64,000 bases of DNA from Clostridium sp. C8-1-8 (GTDB taxonomy: Bacteria > Bacillota > Clostridia > Clostridiales > Clostridiaceae): the NCBI RefSeq assembly GCF_009928445.1, contig NZ_JAABNO010000010.1, forward strand, positions 62,001-126,000. Direction: 5' to 3'. The position numbers were made by a program, and so were the translations under genes. This document shows, one piece after another, positions 46,801 through 58,224 of this stretch. The stretch's first letter is position 1; the number at the start of each line of letters is the position of its first letter. A model generated the notes under the pieces. The model searched no databases and was not told where the DNA came from. It was given only the letters and a program-made list of their open reading frames with translations.

Positions 46801-48663
46801 ATGGATTATAAAAAACTAGCAGCCACTATCTTAGAAAAAGTTGGCGGTGAAAAAAATGTATCATCGGTAGGACATTGTGCTACACGTTTAAGATTTAATT
46901 TGAAAGATGATAAAAAGGCAGATACGGAATTCCTTAAAAACCTTAAGGGTGTTGTAGGCGTGGTAAATAAAGGTGGACAGTATCAGGTTATCATCGGAAG
47001 TGATGTTAGAAATGTTTATAAAGAACTTCTTAATTTAGGTTCATTTAACAACGAAGACAATGGAGAAAAAGTAGAAGATAAAAAAATTATAGCAAAAGTT
47101 TTAGATACTATAGCAGGAATATTCTTTCCAATTGTACCAGCATTAACTGGAGCAGGTATGTTAAAGGCTGTACTTGCTATATTGACTGCTTTTAAAGTAT
47201 TGTCAGTTAAATCGGAAACTTATCAGTTTTTTAACTTTATAGGAGATGCTGCCTTTTATTTTTTACCAATACTATTAGCGGATTCAGCTGCTAAGAAGTT
47301 TAAAACAAATCAATACATGGCAATGGCTATTGGTGGAATACTGTTACATCCAACCTTTACTTCAATGGTTGCAACTGCTAAGAAAGCAGGAACAAGCTTA
47401 CATCTTTTAGGATTGCCAGTACCGCTGGTTTCTTATGGATCATCAGTTGTTCCTATTATTCTAGCAATTTGGTTTATGTCATATATTGAACCATTTGCAG
47501 ATAAGATAATGCCAAAAACAATTAAAATGTTCGGTACTCCATTATTAACTTTGATGATTACTGCTCCAGTTACATTTATAGTTATAGGGCCATTAGGTAA
47601 CTATCTAGGTGTTGGCTTAGGTGCATTAATCAACTTCATTAACTCTTATGCTAGTTGGCTTGTTCCTTTATTAGTTGGAGCATTTACACCTTTATTAGTT
47701 ATGACAGGTATGCATTATGGATTAATTCCAATAGGAATTAATAGCCTTGCTACTACAGGGATAGATACAGTAGCAGGTCCAGGAATGATGGTTTCAAATA
47801 TTGCACAAGGTGGAGCTTCGCTAGCAGTAGCAATACGTACAAAAAACTCTGAAATTAAGCAACTTGCAGGTTCTGTATGGATTACAGCTGTGTTAGGAAT
47901 TACTGAACCAGCTATGTATGGAATTAGTTTAAGATTTAAAAAACCTTTATATGCTGCCATGATTGGTGGAGGAGCTGGAGGATTATTCTTAGGTATTATG
48001 GGAGTTGGACGATACGCTCAGGTTTCGCCAGGTTTATTAGCCTTACCAAGCTTTATAGGGCCAAAGGGATTTATAACAGTAATATATGCATCAATTGGAT
48101 GTGCCATAGCATTTATAGTTTCGTTTATAGCATCATTCATTATGAAAATAGAGGATCCAGTTGAAAAGAGCAAAGAAGATAAAATTGAAAAAGCAGAAGT
48201 AGTAGCTTCAAGCGGAGTTATATATGCTCCTATTAAAGGTAAGTCAGTAGAACTTAGTGAAGTTGATGATTCAGCTTTTGCAGAAGAAATCTTAGGAAAA
48301 GGTGTAGCCATTATACCTGAAGAAGGAGTTGTATATGCTCCTGTAGATGGAGTTGTATCGGCCTTCTTTGATACTAAACATGCAATAGCAATCACTGGAA
48401 ACGACGGATGTGAGATATTAATCCATGTAGGAATAGATACAGTTAAAATGGAAGGGCGTCACTATACAGCTCGTGTTGAAAAAGGAAATATAGTTAAAAA
48501 AGGTGATGTTTTGCTAGAATTTGATATAAACAAAATAAAAGAAGAAGGCTATGACCTAATAACACCAATCGTTATACCAAACTCTTCTGATTATTCAGAA
48601 GTTCTAGGCATAACAAATAAGAATGTTGAAGTAGGAGAGGCCTTAATAAAGTTAGCTAAGTAG
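46801..48663 (+). CDS. bglP: PTS beta-glucoside EIIBCA permease
   Basis: The 620-residue protein is a complete sugar-specific PTS enzyme II in one chain. EIIB is residues 1-85, with the phospho-cysteine C26 in SVGHCATRLRF. EIIC (about 105-450) has ten or so membrane segments, with GMLKAVLAIL, TPLLVMTGMHYGLIPI and GITEPAMYGI. EIIA (about 470-610) has the active histidine in EILIHVGIDTVKM. It takes up and phosphorylates aryl-beta-glucosides such as salicin or arbutin, or cellobiose. AGGAGGAG precedes the ATG. It sits between the antiterminator and a GH1 gene, a classic bgl operon. Confidence 0.95.
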   Translation: MDYKKLAATILEKVGGEKNVSSVGHCATRLRFNLKDDKKADTEFLKNLKGVVGVVNKGGQYQVIIGSDVRNVYKELLNLGSFNNEDNGEKVEDKKIIAKVLDTIAGIFFPIVPALTGAGMLKAVLAILTAFKVLSVKSETYQFFNFIGDAAFYFLPILLADSAAKKFKTNQYMAMAIGGILLHPTFTSMVATAKKAGTSLHLLGLPVPLVSYGSSVVPIILAIWFMSYIEPFADKIMPKTIKMFGTPLLTLMITAPVTFIVIGPLGNYLGVGLGALINFINSYASWLVPLLVGAFTPLLVMTGMHYGLIPIGINSLATTGIDTVAGPGMMVSNIAQGGASLAVAIRTKNSEIKQLAGSVWITAVLGITEPAMYGISLRFKKPLYAAMIGGGAGGLFLGIMGVGRYAQVSPGLLALPSFIGPKGFITVIYASIGCAIAFIVSFIASFIMKIEDPVEKSKEDKIEKAEVVASSGVIYAPIKGKSVELSEVDDSAFAEEILGKGVAIIPEEGVVYAPVDGVVSAFFDTKHAIAITGNDGCEILIHVGIDTVKMEGRHYTARVEKGNIVKKGDVLLEFDINKIKEEGYDLITPIVIPNSSDYSEVLGITNKNVEVGEALIKLAK

Positions 48664-48701
48664 TTTTTGTTAAATATAATATAGAACTAAATAAAGATGT
48701 G

Positions 48702-48736
48702 ATGACTGTTGCTACTTAAATTTAAGCAACAGTCAT
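48702..48736 (+). terminator. Perfect hairpin between EIIBCA and GH1
   Basis: ATGACTGTTGCT pairs perfectly with AGCAACAGTCAT around an AT-rich loop. No long U-tract follows, so it probably stabilises bglP mRNA or gives partial termination. Confidence 0.6.
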
Positions 48737-48739
48737 TAA

Positions 48740-50227
<1,488 letters not shown>

Positions 50228-50341
50228 CAGTGAATTTTAAGTAAGTTAAGTTATTATATAGAGTAGTTTCAATTATAAGTAAAATAGATTTTTAATTTAT
50301 TGATAAGGATATTAGTAAAAATAAGAAAGGAAGTATATTAT

Positions 50342-50992
50342 ATGTTTGTTTATTATCCAAGTTGTAATTATACAGCGGCTTCTAAAGAAGGAAGCAAAAG
50401 AATTAAGGAATATCTAAAAGAAAAGCTTGGCATGAGAGTAGAAGGCTGCTGTCGCCCAGGACATAAATCCTTGACTGAAGAAGATACTGCTGTTACTATA
50501 TGCCAATCCTGCTCTGCAATTGTGAGAGAAAATGTTCCAGAGGCAAAGGAAATAAGTGTATGGGAGATATTAGATGCAGATAAAGACTTTCCATGGCCAG
50601 ATCTAAAAGGAGAAAAAATTACTCTTCAAGATTGCTGGCGTGCTGGTGATAAGAGAGATTTACATGATGCAGTAAGAAGTATTATGAAGAAGATGAATAT
50701 TGAGATTGTAGAGCTTGAAGAAAACTACGAAAAGTCACAGTTCTGTGGGGTGTTCCGTTATAACCCTATGAGAGAAGGAAATATAAAGATAGCTCCAAAG
50801 TACTTTGTAGATCAGATGGAAGGAAAGCTAGAGCTTCATACTGAAGAAGAGCAGCAAGAACTTATGGAAGAGCACTGCAAGCTATATACTACAGAGAGAA
50901 TCGTTTGTTACTGTAATTCTTGTTTAAGAGGTGTTAAGCAAGGCGGGGCAAATGGCGTTCATCTGATGGATTTGATTATGCAAACTGCATAA
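50342..50992 (+). CDS. CCG-domain protein related to heterodisulfide reductase subunit B
   Basis: The 216-residue protein has cysteine groups in FVYYPSCNYTAAS, GCCRPGHKSL, CQSCSAIV and, near the C-terminus, CYCNSCLRG, similar to the CCG (DUF224) domains of HdrB and glycolate-oxidase-like Fe-S proteins. These bind [4Fe-4S] or non-cubane clusters in electron transfer. Only a partial CCG set is seen, so the exact family is open. The ATG at 50342 is preceded by AAAGGAAG; an upstream in-frame start has no ribosome site. Neighbours give no clear pathway. Confidence 0.65.
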   Translation: MFVYYPSCNYTAASKEGSKRIKEYLKEKLGMRVEGCCRPGHKSLTEEDTAVTICQSCSAIVRENVPEAKEISVWEILDADKDFPWPDLKGEKITLQDCWRAGDKRDLHDAVRSIMKKMNIEIVELEENYEKSQFCGVFRYNPMREGNIKIAPKYFVDQMEGKLELHTEEEQQELMEEHCKLYTTERIVCYCNSCLRGVKQGGANGVHLMDLIMQTA

Positions 50993-51118
50993 TAGTCTAA
51001 AGGTTTTTAGTATGAAGAGATGGATATGTATAGCTTTATACCAAAAATTTGTATTTTAGAGTTTCTTCTCAGAAGCCAGTGTATTTATGAAAATTCAATC
51101 TTTTAGGAGGTGTTAGAT

Positions 51119-51730
51119 ATGACAAAGAAATATATAGTATTTACTAGCGAGTATGCAAGTGGAGCAAGACTTATAGGAAAAACTTTAGGTGAAAAGCTTG
51201 GAATAAAATTTTATGGCGAAGAAGAGTTATTACTTAAGGCTGCTGAGGAATCAGGTATTGATGAAAAAGTTTTAAGAGACTACGATAGGAAGCTAGGAAA
51301 TATTAAGTTTGACCAGTCTTCAACATCAAATGAAGATTCAATAAGATTTGAAGACAATTTATCACGTAGTATTTATAATGCATACTCAGATTGTATTATG
51401 AAAATAGTTGAAGAAGGGTCTTGTATACTTATGGAACGAGGAGCAGACATTATTCTTAAAGGTAAGGTTGATTTTTTAAATGTTTATGCATACAGCAAAG
51501 ATATGGAAAAGAAAATAGATCGTTGCGAACGAGTTGGTGGAATTCCTAAGGAGGATGCACCGGAGCACATCGCTGGTCAAGTAATGCAGAGAAAAGTTTA
51601 CTATAGTTTATTTTCAAACATCCAACGAGGAAAGATGAGTGAATATGACTTATGTATCAACACAGACACCTTTACTAGCGATGCTTTAGGTATGGAAAAA
51701 TGTGCTGAAATAATAAAAGCAGCTTTATAA
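51119..51730 (+). CDS. Cytidylate-kinase-like family protein
   Basis: The 203-residue protein belongs to the cytidylate-kinase-like family (PF13189), common in clostridia. Motifs are IVFTSEYASGARLIGKTLGE (a P-loop-like start in which the usual GKS is changed to GARLIGK), ILMERGADIIL, CERVGGIPKEDAP and a final region with DLCINTDTF. Known members are short NMP-kinase-fold proteins of unproven activity. AGGAGG is eight bases before the ATG chosen; a GTG nine bases further up is too close to it. Confidence 0.8.
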   Translation: MTKKYIVFTSEYASGARLIGKTLGEKLGIKFYGEEELLLKAAEESGIDEKVLRDYDRKLGNIKFDQSSTSNEDSIRFEDNLSRSIYNAYSDCIMKIVEEGSCILMERGADIILKGKVDFLNVYAYSKDMEKKIDRCERVGGIPKEDAPEHIAGQVMQRKVYYSLFSNIQRGKMSEYDLCINTDTFTSDALGMEKCAEIIKAAL

Positions 51731-51947
51731 TATTTTAAAAGTACTTATAAATCTAGTTTTTTTGCAGTTATGTATGTTGAGATTTTATTGTTGTATTCAT
51801 ACTTGATTTATTGCTTAAGTTAAATCAAGCTATCAATGAATATTTGTTATTGCAACATATATGTAAGTATTTTTTAGATGGACATCTCTTAATTTAAAAA
51901 TAAGTTTAATTATGGATTTGTCCATCTATAATAAGGAGAAAAGTGTA

Positions 51948-52730
51948 ATGATAATCTTTATGTATGTAATTATTATTTTGCTTGCCACGATCTCAGGAGC
52001 AATCTCTGGTCTTGGTGGAGGTGTAATAATTAAGCCGTTATTTGATATGATCGGTTATCACAATGCAGCTACCATAGGGTTTTATTCCTCAGTTGCTGTT
52101 TTTACCATGAGTATTGTATCAATAATTAAACAATTAAAAAGTGGTTTTAATTTTAATGCAAAAACTGTTGTTTGGATATCTATTGGTTCATTAATTGGAG
52201 GAATATTTGGGGAACAGATATTTAATAAGGTTACGTCTTCTTATCCTAATGGCGTAGTTAAAGCTATTCAAGGAACGATGCTTGCAATTACTTTAATTTG
52301 TATACTAATCTATACCTTTAATAAACATAAAATTAGAACCTACAATTTAAAGAAGTCTATTTCTATTTTTCTGGTTGGCTTTTTCCTTGGATCAATTTCA
52401 GTGTTTCTAGGTATAGGAGGAGGACCACTAAACGTTTCACTTCTAATGCTATTATTTTCTTATGCAATTAAGGATGCTACAATTTATTCAATTGCTACTA
52501 TTTTCTTTGCCCAAATATCAAAGCTAGGTAGTGTGATCATAACAAATAAATTGTTCCACTATGATTTGTCTTTAATTCCATTCATATGTGTTTCAGCAGT
52601 TATTGGTGGATTTATAGGAACTATTATAAATCAGAGGTTAGAAGAGAGTAAGATAGAAAAGTTTTATATATTTATAATTGCTTTGCTGCTAATTATATCA
52701 GTATATAATGTAAGTAAAGTGCTTTTATAA
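51948..52730 (+). CDS. TauE/SafE-family (DUF81) membrane permease
   Basis: The 260-residue protein is a second TauE/SafE permease, with the glycine motifs TISGAISGLGGGVIIKPLFD near residue 12 and FFLGSISVFLGIGGGPLNVS near residue 145. About eight membrane segments are expected. Substrate unknown; family members export or import sulfur-containing anions. The ATG at 51948 lies nine bases after AAGGAG. It is a single gene closed by a terminator. Confidence 0.85.
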   Translation: MIIFMYVIIILLATISGAISGLGGGVIIKPLFDMIGYHNAATIGFYSSVAVFTMSIVSIIKQLKSGFNFNAKTVVWISIGSLIGGIFGEQIFNKVTSSYPNGVVKAIQGTMLAITLICILIYTFNKHKIRTYNLKKSISIFLVGFFLGSISVFLGIGGGPLNVSLLMLLFSYAIKDATIYSIATIFFAQISKLGSVIITNKLFHYDLSLIPFICVSAVIGGFIGTIINQRLEESKIEKFYIFIIALLLIISVYNVSKVLL

Positions 52731-52745
52731 TTAAGTGAAATTTGG

Positions 52746-52788
52746 ACAACCATAGACCTAAAAATATAGGTTTATGGTTGTTTGTTTA
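52746..52788 (+). terminator. Intrinsic terminator
   Basis: ACAACCATAGACCTA pairs with TAGGTTTATGGTTGT around AAAATA, followed by TTGTTT. It ends the TauE transcript. Confidence 0.85.
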
Positions 52789-52983
52789 TGCTTAAAGCAC
52801 TACTAGGGCCTAAGGTTGATTATATATTTAAAAATATATTTGGTTTAGACAAAAAGCCAGAGATACTTATATAATTTTCTGAATGCAATATTAAAGCCAA
52901 AGTATAAGATTACAGTAGAGGATGAAATGATTTCCTTAAAGACTGTTTTGTCTATAACAGAGGTTAAAAGACTCAGAAATTAG
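52788..52983 (+). pseudogene. Remnant of Rpn-family PD-(D/E)XK nuclease/transposase
   Basis: The first 28 codons read MLKALLGPKVDYIFKNIFG and on to a stop, matching the N-terminus of Rpn/YhgA-like recombination-promoting nucleases (usual text LSPKVDFVFKKIFG). After a frameshift the text goes on as FLNAILKPKYKITVEDEM and then jumps to ISLKTVLSITEVKRLRN before a stop. Whole proteins are about 250-300 residues, so this is a frameshifted and internally deleted relic. It starts inside the terminator of the TauE gene and lacks a ribosome site. Confidence 0.75.
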
Positions 52984-53061
52984 GTTATTTAATGAGATAT
53001 ATTTTAGAAAATATGTAACTTACGTAATTATGGAAAAATAGAAAATCATATCGTATAATAG

Positions 53062-53095
53062 AGTTGCATCGGATTTATTCTGATGTGACTTTTTA
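53062..53095 (+). terminator. Intrinsic terminator behind the Rpn remnant
   Basis: AGTTGCATC pairs with GATGTGACT (two G-U pairs), followed by TTTTT. It is possibly the original terminator of the Rpn gene. Confidence 0.6.
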
Positions 53096-53236
53096 CTGTA
53101 TGGAGAGTATGTAATTTTTATAGCTAAGCCAAGTAATTTATAGAGCGAATAACAGCTATTTTTGGTAAACAGTAAAAAATAAAATTATGTCGCCTGCCAG
53201 AATTTCTTCACATGCGTTCAGAAAAGGCAGATGCGC

Positions 53237-53278
53237 AAAAAAAGCTCACTGAAGAAGATCGCTTCAGCGACTTTTTTA
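53237..53278 (+). terminator. Intrinsic terminator
   Basis: AAAAAAGCTCACTGAAG pairs with CTTCAGCGACTTTTTT. It is similar to the terminator at the end of the nif-mod region and lies upstream of the U32 gene, with no obvious gene feeding into it. Confidence 0.7.
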
Positions 53279-53344
53279 TATTTATATAATTATAGGATTC
53301 AATTAAAGTAAATATAAAGATTTTTATAGCTAAGGAGAAGTATT

Positions 53345-54565
53345 ATGATGGATAAACCAGAACTTTTAGCACCTGCAGGAAATTTAGAAAAATTGAAAAC
53401 TGCTATAGACTTTGGAGCTGATGCAGTATATCTTGGGGGAAATAGATTAAACCTAAGAGCATCTGCAGATAATTTTACAATAGATGAATTAAAAGAAGGA
53501 CTTGAGTATGCTCATTCAAGAGGGAGAAAAGTTCACGTTACCTTAAATGTAATCCCTCATGATGAAGATTTAGTAGGCATTGAACAATATATAACTGAAT
53601 TGTATGAAGTAGGTGTTGATGCTGTACTTATTGCTGATCCAGGAATCTTTAGCATAGCACGAGAAGTAGCACCAAAGCTAGAAATACATTTGAGTACACA
53701 AGCTAGTAATTTGAACTATAAATCAGCTTTATTTTGGCATAAGGCTGGAATTAAAAGAATAGTAGCAGCAAGAGAAATGAGTCTTGAAGATCTGAAGACC
53801 ATGAGAAAAGAGTTACCTGATACCTGTGATATAGAAGCTTTCGTTCATGGGGCTATGTGCATGGGATACTCAGGCAAGTGCTTATTATCCAATTATATAA
53901 CTGGAAGAGATTCAAATAGAGGCACGTGCACGCAACCTTGCAGATTCAAATACAATTTATATGAAGAAAAAGAACCTGGAAATTATGAAAAAGTTAATGA
54001 TAATGGTATGTATTTTATGAATTCTAAGGATTTATGTATGATAGAGCACATCCCAGAACTTATTGAAGCTGGCATAAATTCTTTTAAAATTGAAGGCCGA
54101 ATAAAGAGCTCCTATTATGTAGCCTCCGTAGTTAAGGCTTACAGGCAGGCTATTGATAAATATTTTGAAGACCCTAAAAACTATAAATACAATCCAAAAT
54201 GGTTGCAAGAACTTGAAAAACCTAGCCATAGACCATATACTACAGGTTTTTATTTCGATGAAGAAGTAAGACAAAATTATGAAACCTCAGCTTACATACA
54301 TAATTATGATATGGTTGGTATTGTAATTGAATATAATGAAGATACTCATATTGCAACAATACAACAAAGAAATAAGGTTAATAATGGAGATTTGGTAGAA
54401 GTTTTAGCTATATCAGGAGATAATAAAACTATTAAGCTTCAAGATATGAGAAAAGAAAATGGAGAAGCTATAGAAACTGCCAATCGTCCGCAAATGATTT
54501 TTAAAGTACAATGTAATACTGCTTTGAAGCATGGAGATATACTTGTAAAGATCAGAAATTCTTAA
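53345..54565 (+). CDS. Peptidase U32 family protein (TrhP-like tRNA hydroxylation factor)
   Basis: The 406-residue protein is a U32-family member. It starts PELLAPAGNLEKLKTAIDFG, and carries the family signature EAFVHGAMCMGYSGKCLLSN near residue 165, followed by GTCTQPCRF; these four cysteines bind an Fe-S cluster in relatives. RlhA and TrhP (YrrO/YrrN type) hydroxylate RNA bases; TrhP acts on U34 of tRNA with prephenate as source. Bacillus-like proteins of this length fit TrhP2. A peptidase role is no longer favoured for this branch. AAGGAG precedes the ATG. The gene stands alone. Confidence 0.85.
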   Translation: MMDKPELLAPAGNLEKLKTAIDFGADAVYLGGNRLNLRASADNFTIDELKEGLEYAHSRGRKVHVTLNVIPHDEDLVGIEQYITELYEVGVDAVLIADPGIFSIAREVAPKLEIHLSTQASNLNYKSALFWHKAGIKRIVAAREMSLEDLKTMRKELPDTCDIEAFVHGAMCMGYSGKCLLSNYITGRDSNRGTCTQPCRFKYNLYEEKEPGNYEKVNDNGMYFMNSKDLCMIEHIPELIEAGINSFKIEGRIKSSYYVASVVKAYRQAIDKYFEDPKNYKYNPKWLQELEKPSHRPYTTGFYFDEEVRQNYETSAYIHNYDMVGIVIEYNEDTHIATIQQRNKVNNGDLVEVLAISGDNKTIKLQDMRKENGEAIETANRPQMIFKVQCNTALKHGDILVKIRNS

Positions 54566-54584
54566 TACGTAAAGGGTCTTGTTT

Positions 54585-54634
54585 AAAACGGTCAATGGAT
54601 ATAATATGACATTATAATCCATCGACCGTTTTGG
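54585..54634 (+). terminator. Intrinsic terminator with 16-bp stem
   Basis: AAAACGGTCAATGGAT pairs with ATCCATCGACCGTTTT with one mismatch. It ends the U32 gene transcript. Confidence 0.75.
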
Positions 54635-54767
54635 TTAATAGATACTAAGAAAGGCTGATGTTATAAAACCAATACTTCTTGAGTTTATATAAAAGATATA
54701 GATTATTATAAAGCTTACTATAATTAAAAAACTTATTTCTCACCATATATCATACTTAATATATTTA

Positions 54768-55108
54768 ACTCTATATAAGTATGTATTAAATAAATGTTGG
54801 TGAAAGTTTTTATGATAAAATAGTAAACTTTCTAAATTAAAATACCTCAAACTCTAAATAATGTATGAGAGTTTGAGGTTTTATATATGTAGAAAATTAA
54901 TCTACGAAGTTTTACCAAACTTGAACTTTGGTAATTGATGTGGTTAGTGTTATGTGGTTCAATTACAAAACTTAATTTATAATTGTTCAATAATAGCCGA
55001 TTTTGGGAATTATCGGGCAAGTATAACTAATTGTTTTGTCAGAAACCCTATATGGATGTACTACTTCATAATAAAACTTATATTTTTACATTTAAATAAT
55101 ACATTTTT
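54768..55108. mobile_element. MITE-like non-coding element IV
   Basis: The left end (54768-54802, ATGTATTAAATAAATGTTGG) matches elements II and III closely. The right end at 55087-55108 (ACATTTAAATAATACAT) is a weaker inverted copy, 15 of 17 bases over the core. It overlaps the stop codon of the chemotaxis receptor. The interior holds a bidirectional terminator. The right end is less certain than in the other copies. Confidence 0.4.
54844..54882. terminator. Bidirectional terminator
   Basis: ACCTCAAACTCT pairs perfectly with AGAGTTTGAGGT; A-rich and T-rich flanks serve both directions. It can stop the minus-strand chemotaxis receptor gene. Confidence 0.75.
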
Positions 55109-57119
55109 ACAAGCTGAATTTATTTACCAAGTCAGATAATTTAGAAGACTTGTTTCTATTTTCTGCAGAATTATTTAATATAGTTTCTTTTCTTGTATTA
55201 ATGTTGTTCATATTATCAGCTATAGTTACAGACGATTCAGAAACAGCTGAAATAGCTTGTGTAAGTTCATCCATACTTGTAGCTATAGTTTCTATTGATT
55301 CAGAAATTTCACCTGAAATATCTGAGAAGTCTGATGCCATATGTTTAACATTAACTCCTGCTGACTTATAAGATAAGGCCACATTGATCAATTTCTTATA
55401 GTCATCTAGTATGTCTTTTTCTACTACTGACAGTAACTCGGATGAGGTACTAGATAAATCTTTAACCGCATTTAAAGCCTTATCAACATTTTGTTGTATG
55501 TCAATAACTCTAGCAGAAGATTCTTCCGCTAATTTTCTTACTTCATCTGCTACCACAGCAAAGCCTTTTCCGTGTTCTCCAGCTCTGGCAGCTTCTATTG
55601 AAGCATTTAGAGAAAGTAAATTAGTTTGTTCTGAGATATCTAATATGCTGTTTGTCATTGATGAAATATTCTCAACTATTGATATTCTATCTAAGGCTTC
55701 TTTCAACTTTATGCTGCAATTTTTATAGAGCTCTTCAATGTTTTCTTTTGACATAATAGTTTCAGAATGGATAGCAGTTGCATCCTTTTCGATTTTCTTT
55801 GCTAATTCAACGCTTTCACTAGCTTTCTTAACCATAACCTTTGCATTATTGCTTATTTGCTGTGAAGTAGAGTTAACCTCATGTAGAGAAGAATTGCATT
55901 CTTCCATGCTAGCTGATATTTCTTCTGTTGTTGCTGCTGATTCTTCTAGTTCAGAAGACATTTCAGCTAGCATTAAGTCTATTTGTTCACTGCTAGAGCA
56001 TATTTCATTACTATTAAGCTTAACCTCTTTTATTGTAGAGTCTAACGCTTCAACACCTGAATTTAAAGCCGCTATAACTTCTCCAAATTCATTATTAGTT
56101 TTTGCTTTTCCCCTATAGGATAAATTATAAGAAGATAACTCTGATGAATACTGCTTAACATTATCTATTTCAGATGAAAGGTATTTTCTTATAAATATAG
56201 AAAGTGCTATACCAACAATTATAAATATAACTGTTAAAAACACCTGCTGTACTGCAATATCACTAATTCCACTTAAAATATCCTTTTCTGAAGCAACAAG
56301 GCATATAGACCATGGAGTATTTGATACTTGTGTATGAGAAATAAAAATACTAGAGTCTTTCAAATTAAGCTTTTCAACTGATGTAGAATTAGAGTTTATT
56401 TTCTTTAAAATGTCATTAAGATTGTTACCGATGACTTTATCAGAACCACTATTAAAATATTTCAAAAAGCTAGTTCCATTTATTACTACATCCATCTTTT
56501 GATGAGCAACAAAATTACCAGAACTATTTAATAAAAATGCATAGCCTTCATTTCCCATTTTTACAGATTGAACGATTTTATTTATATCATCTAATTTTAT
56601 AGTGCCACATAGGTAGCCTAATATAGAACCTTTAGAATCCTTAATTGGAGTAACAATAGTTGTTATAGATTCCTTCTGGTCCTTTCTAATAAAAGGTTCA
56701 GTGATGAAAGAGCCCTTTTCCTTCATTGTCTTAAAGAAACCATCTTGTGATTGGTCCTTAATTTCTGATGTTGCTGCGTAGTACCCCTTACCGTTAATAT
56801 CCATAATGAACATTCCATCATAGTTCCATTTTTTTATTTCATTTAGTAATAAAGGCTGTTGCACACTCCAATTCATTGATTGTATTTCTGGCAATGAAGC
56901 AATGTAATTTAATTGTTCTTGCCTGTGGTAAAACTCCCTTTCTATTGAAGCAGCACTATCCTTTGTTCTCTCTATTAAGGTATCATTCATAGTGTTCAAT
57001 ATATTTGTTTTTGTCTTGTAGTAGGATAGTAGAGAGGATACACAACATATAATAACAACCAAAACTATTATTTGTAGCATTATTGTATTTCCAACACTAT
57101 AAAACTTTCTTTTTTTCAT
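55107..57119 (-). CDS. Methyl-accepting chemotaxis protein with Cache sensor
   Basis: The 670-residue receptor has a membrane segment at about residues 14-30, an extracellular double-Cache sensor (about 40-280: [39 protein letters not shown]), a second membrane segment near 290-310, a HAMP-like linker ([20 protein letters not shown]) and a signalling domain whose hairpin tip is [20 protein letters not shown] followed by KLAEESS. Ligands of such sensors are often amino acids or carboxylates. AGGAGG lies before the ATG on the minus strand. The stop codon falls inside the end of element IV. Confidence 0.93.
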   Translation of the reverse strand: MKKRKFYSVGNTIMLQIIVLVVIICCVSSLLSYYKTKTNILNTMNDTLIERTKDSAASIEREFYHRQEQLNYIASLPEIQSMNWSVQQPLLLNEIKKWNYDGMFIMDINGKGYYAATSEIKDQSQDGFFKTMKEKGSFITEPFIRKDQKESITTIVTPIKDSKGSILGYLCGTIKLDDINKIVQSVKMGNEGYAFLLNSSGNFVAHQKMDVVINGTSFLKYFNSGSDKVIGNNLNDILKKINSNSTSVEKLNLKDSSIFISHTQVSNTPWSICLVASEKDILSGISDIAVQQVFLTVIFIIVGIALSIFIRKYLSSEIDNVKQYSSELSSYNLSYRGKAKTNNEFGEVIAALNSGVEALDSTIKEVKLNSNEICSSSEQIDLMLAEMSSELEESAATTEEISASMEECNSSLHEVNSTSQQISNNAKVMVKKASESVELAKKIEKDATAIHSETIMSKENIEELYKNCSIKLKEALDRISIVENISSMTNSILDISEQTNLLSLNASIEAARAGEHGKGFAVVADEVRKLAEESSARVIDIQQNVDKALNAVKDLSSTSSELLSVVEKDILDDYKKLINVALSYKSAGVNVKHMASDFSDISGEISESIETIATSMDELTQAISAVSESSVTIADNMNNINTRKETILNNSAENRNKSSKLSDLVNKFSL

Positions 57120-58224
57120 ATTTTCTTTCCTCCTAATTTGTGTAGTTAATTTGATGCTTTAAAACAGAAGTTTTCCTATGAGTCAAACTATAAGTTATTT
57201 AAAGTAGAGTATTAGGACAAGTAATCATTTTTATAGACTCATACGGAATAACTAAATAAGTGTAAATTGTGTTGCTAAAAAATTAGGGACATAATTGCAA
57301 GTGTTCTTAATCAGAAAAATAATTTAAACTGATTGTGCTATTTAGAAATAATTGTAGTTGGAAGAACTTATTCTTATTTTTACAGATTAAGAATAGCTAA
57401 CTGTATCTAGATACAAAAACTTAGGACAAATAATTCAAAAGCGAAGTTGTTTGTTTTAAGTGTGTAGAATTAGTATTTATTCTTTTGGTAAATCAAGCAA
57501 TAAAAAATATAATTTGATTTGCAACTTTTTAGTGACAGAATTGCTTTTATGCAAACGCTTGAACAAAAGGCTGTACTAAAGCTTAGAAACAATGGCTAAA
57601 TTGTGGGTTTCTAATCCATGGCGTCATTAAAAAAAGTATTAATAGTACAAGCATCTTAATACAACTTTATAAATACCAATGTGATTCTATCCAACAACTT
57701 GTAAGTGATAATTATTCTAAATACAACATCATGAAAAAACACATTATTTATATCGATGTTTTTCTGTATTTCTTTACTAAGTTTTAACATGAAAAGTTAT
57801 ATAAATGAATTAAATGCATATGTGAATTAAATAACTAAATAAATAATAATGTTAATTTTTTAAGCTTAGTGTATATAACTACTCAGTTCATTAATGGATG
57901 GTAAATGCCTTCAAAACGGCATTTTATCAATAAATTCTTAAGAAGTTATAAATATTTATTTTTAACAATATATCTTCTTTACATTTTAAAAAGTTAAAAA
58001 GTGTCACCGAAGGATATTGTTTGAGCTAACCTATATACATGAAAGTTGATAAGAAATAACTAAAGTATAGCTGTATTGGGAAAAAATACTTGGATATTTA
58101 TTTATAAAATTGAAAAAAATAAACAGAATTTCTTCGAAATAGATGTATTTTACAAATCCTTAGTATATAATTAATAAGTGTAAAATAATAACAGTAATAA
58201 GCTAAGGAATTAGGGGTGAGAAAT
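57120..58224. other. 1.1-kb gene-free region upstream of the RRNPP regulator
   Basis: No frame here has a ribosome site and a credible length. It is very AT-rich. I see a small hairpin AAATGCC/GGCATTT (57903-57924), a cre-like TGCAAACGCTTGAA at 57550-57563, and TATAAT at 58166-58171, a possible -10 box for the regulator gene. Nothing else is recognised. Confidence 0.4.

Noticed and set aside
53345..54565. Collagenase-type peptidase annotation for the U32 protein
   Set aside because: The Fe-S cysteine pattern and length fit the RNA hydroxylation branch (TrhP/RlhA) better than a protease role.
54954..55139. 61-codon frame next to the chemotaxis receptor
   Set aside because: It lies in MITE-like element IV and the receptor 3' end, without a ribosome site.
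57600..57835. Two 13-codon mini-frames starting MASLKKVLIV and MKSYINELNA
   Set aside because: No ribosome site and very short; such frames occur by chance in AT-rich DNA.
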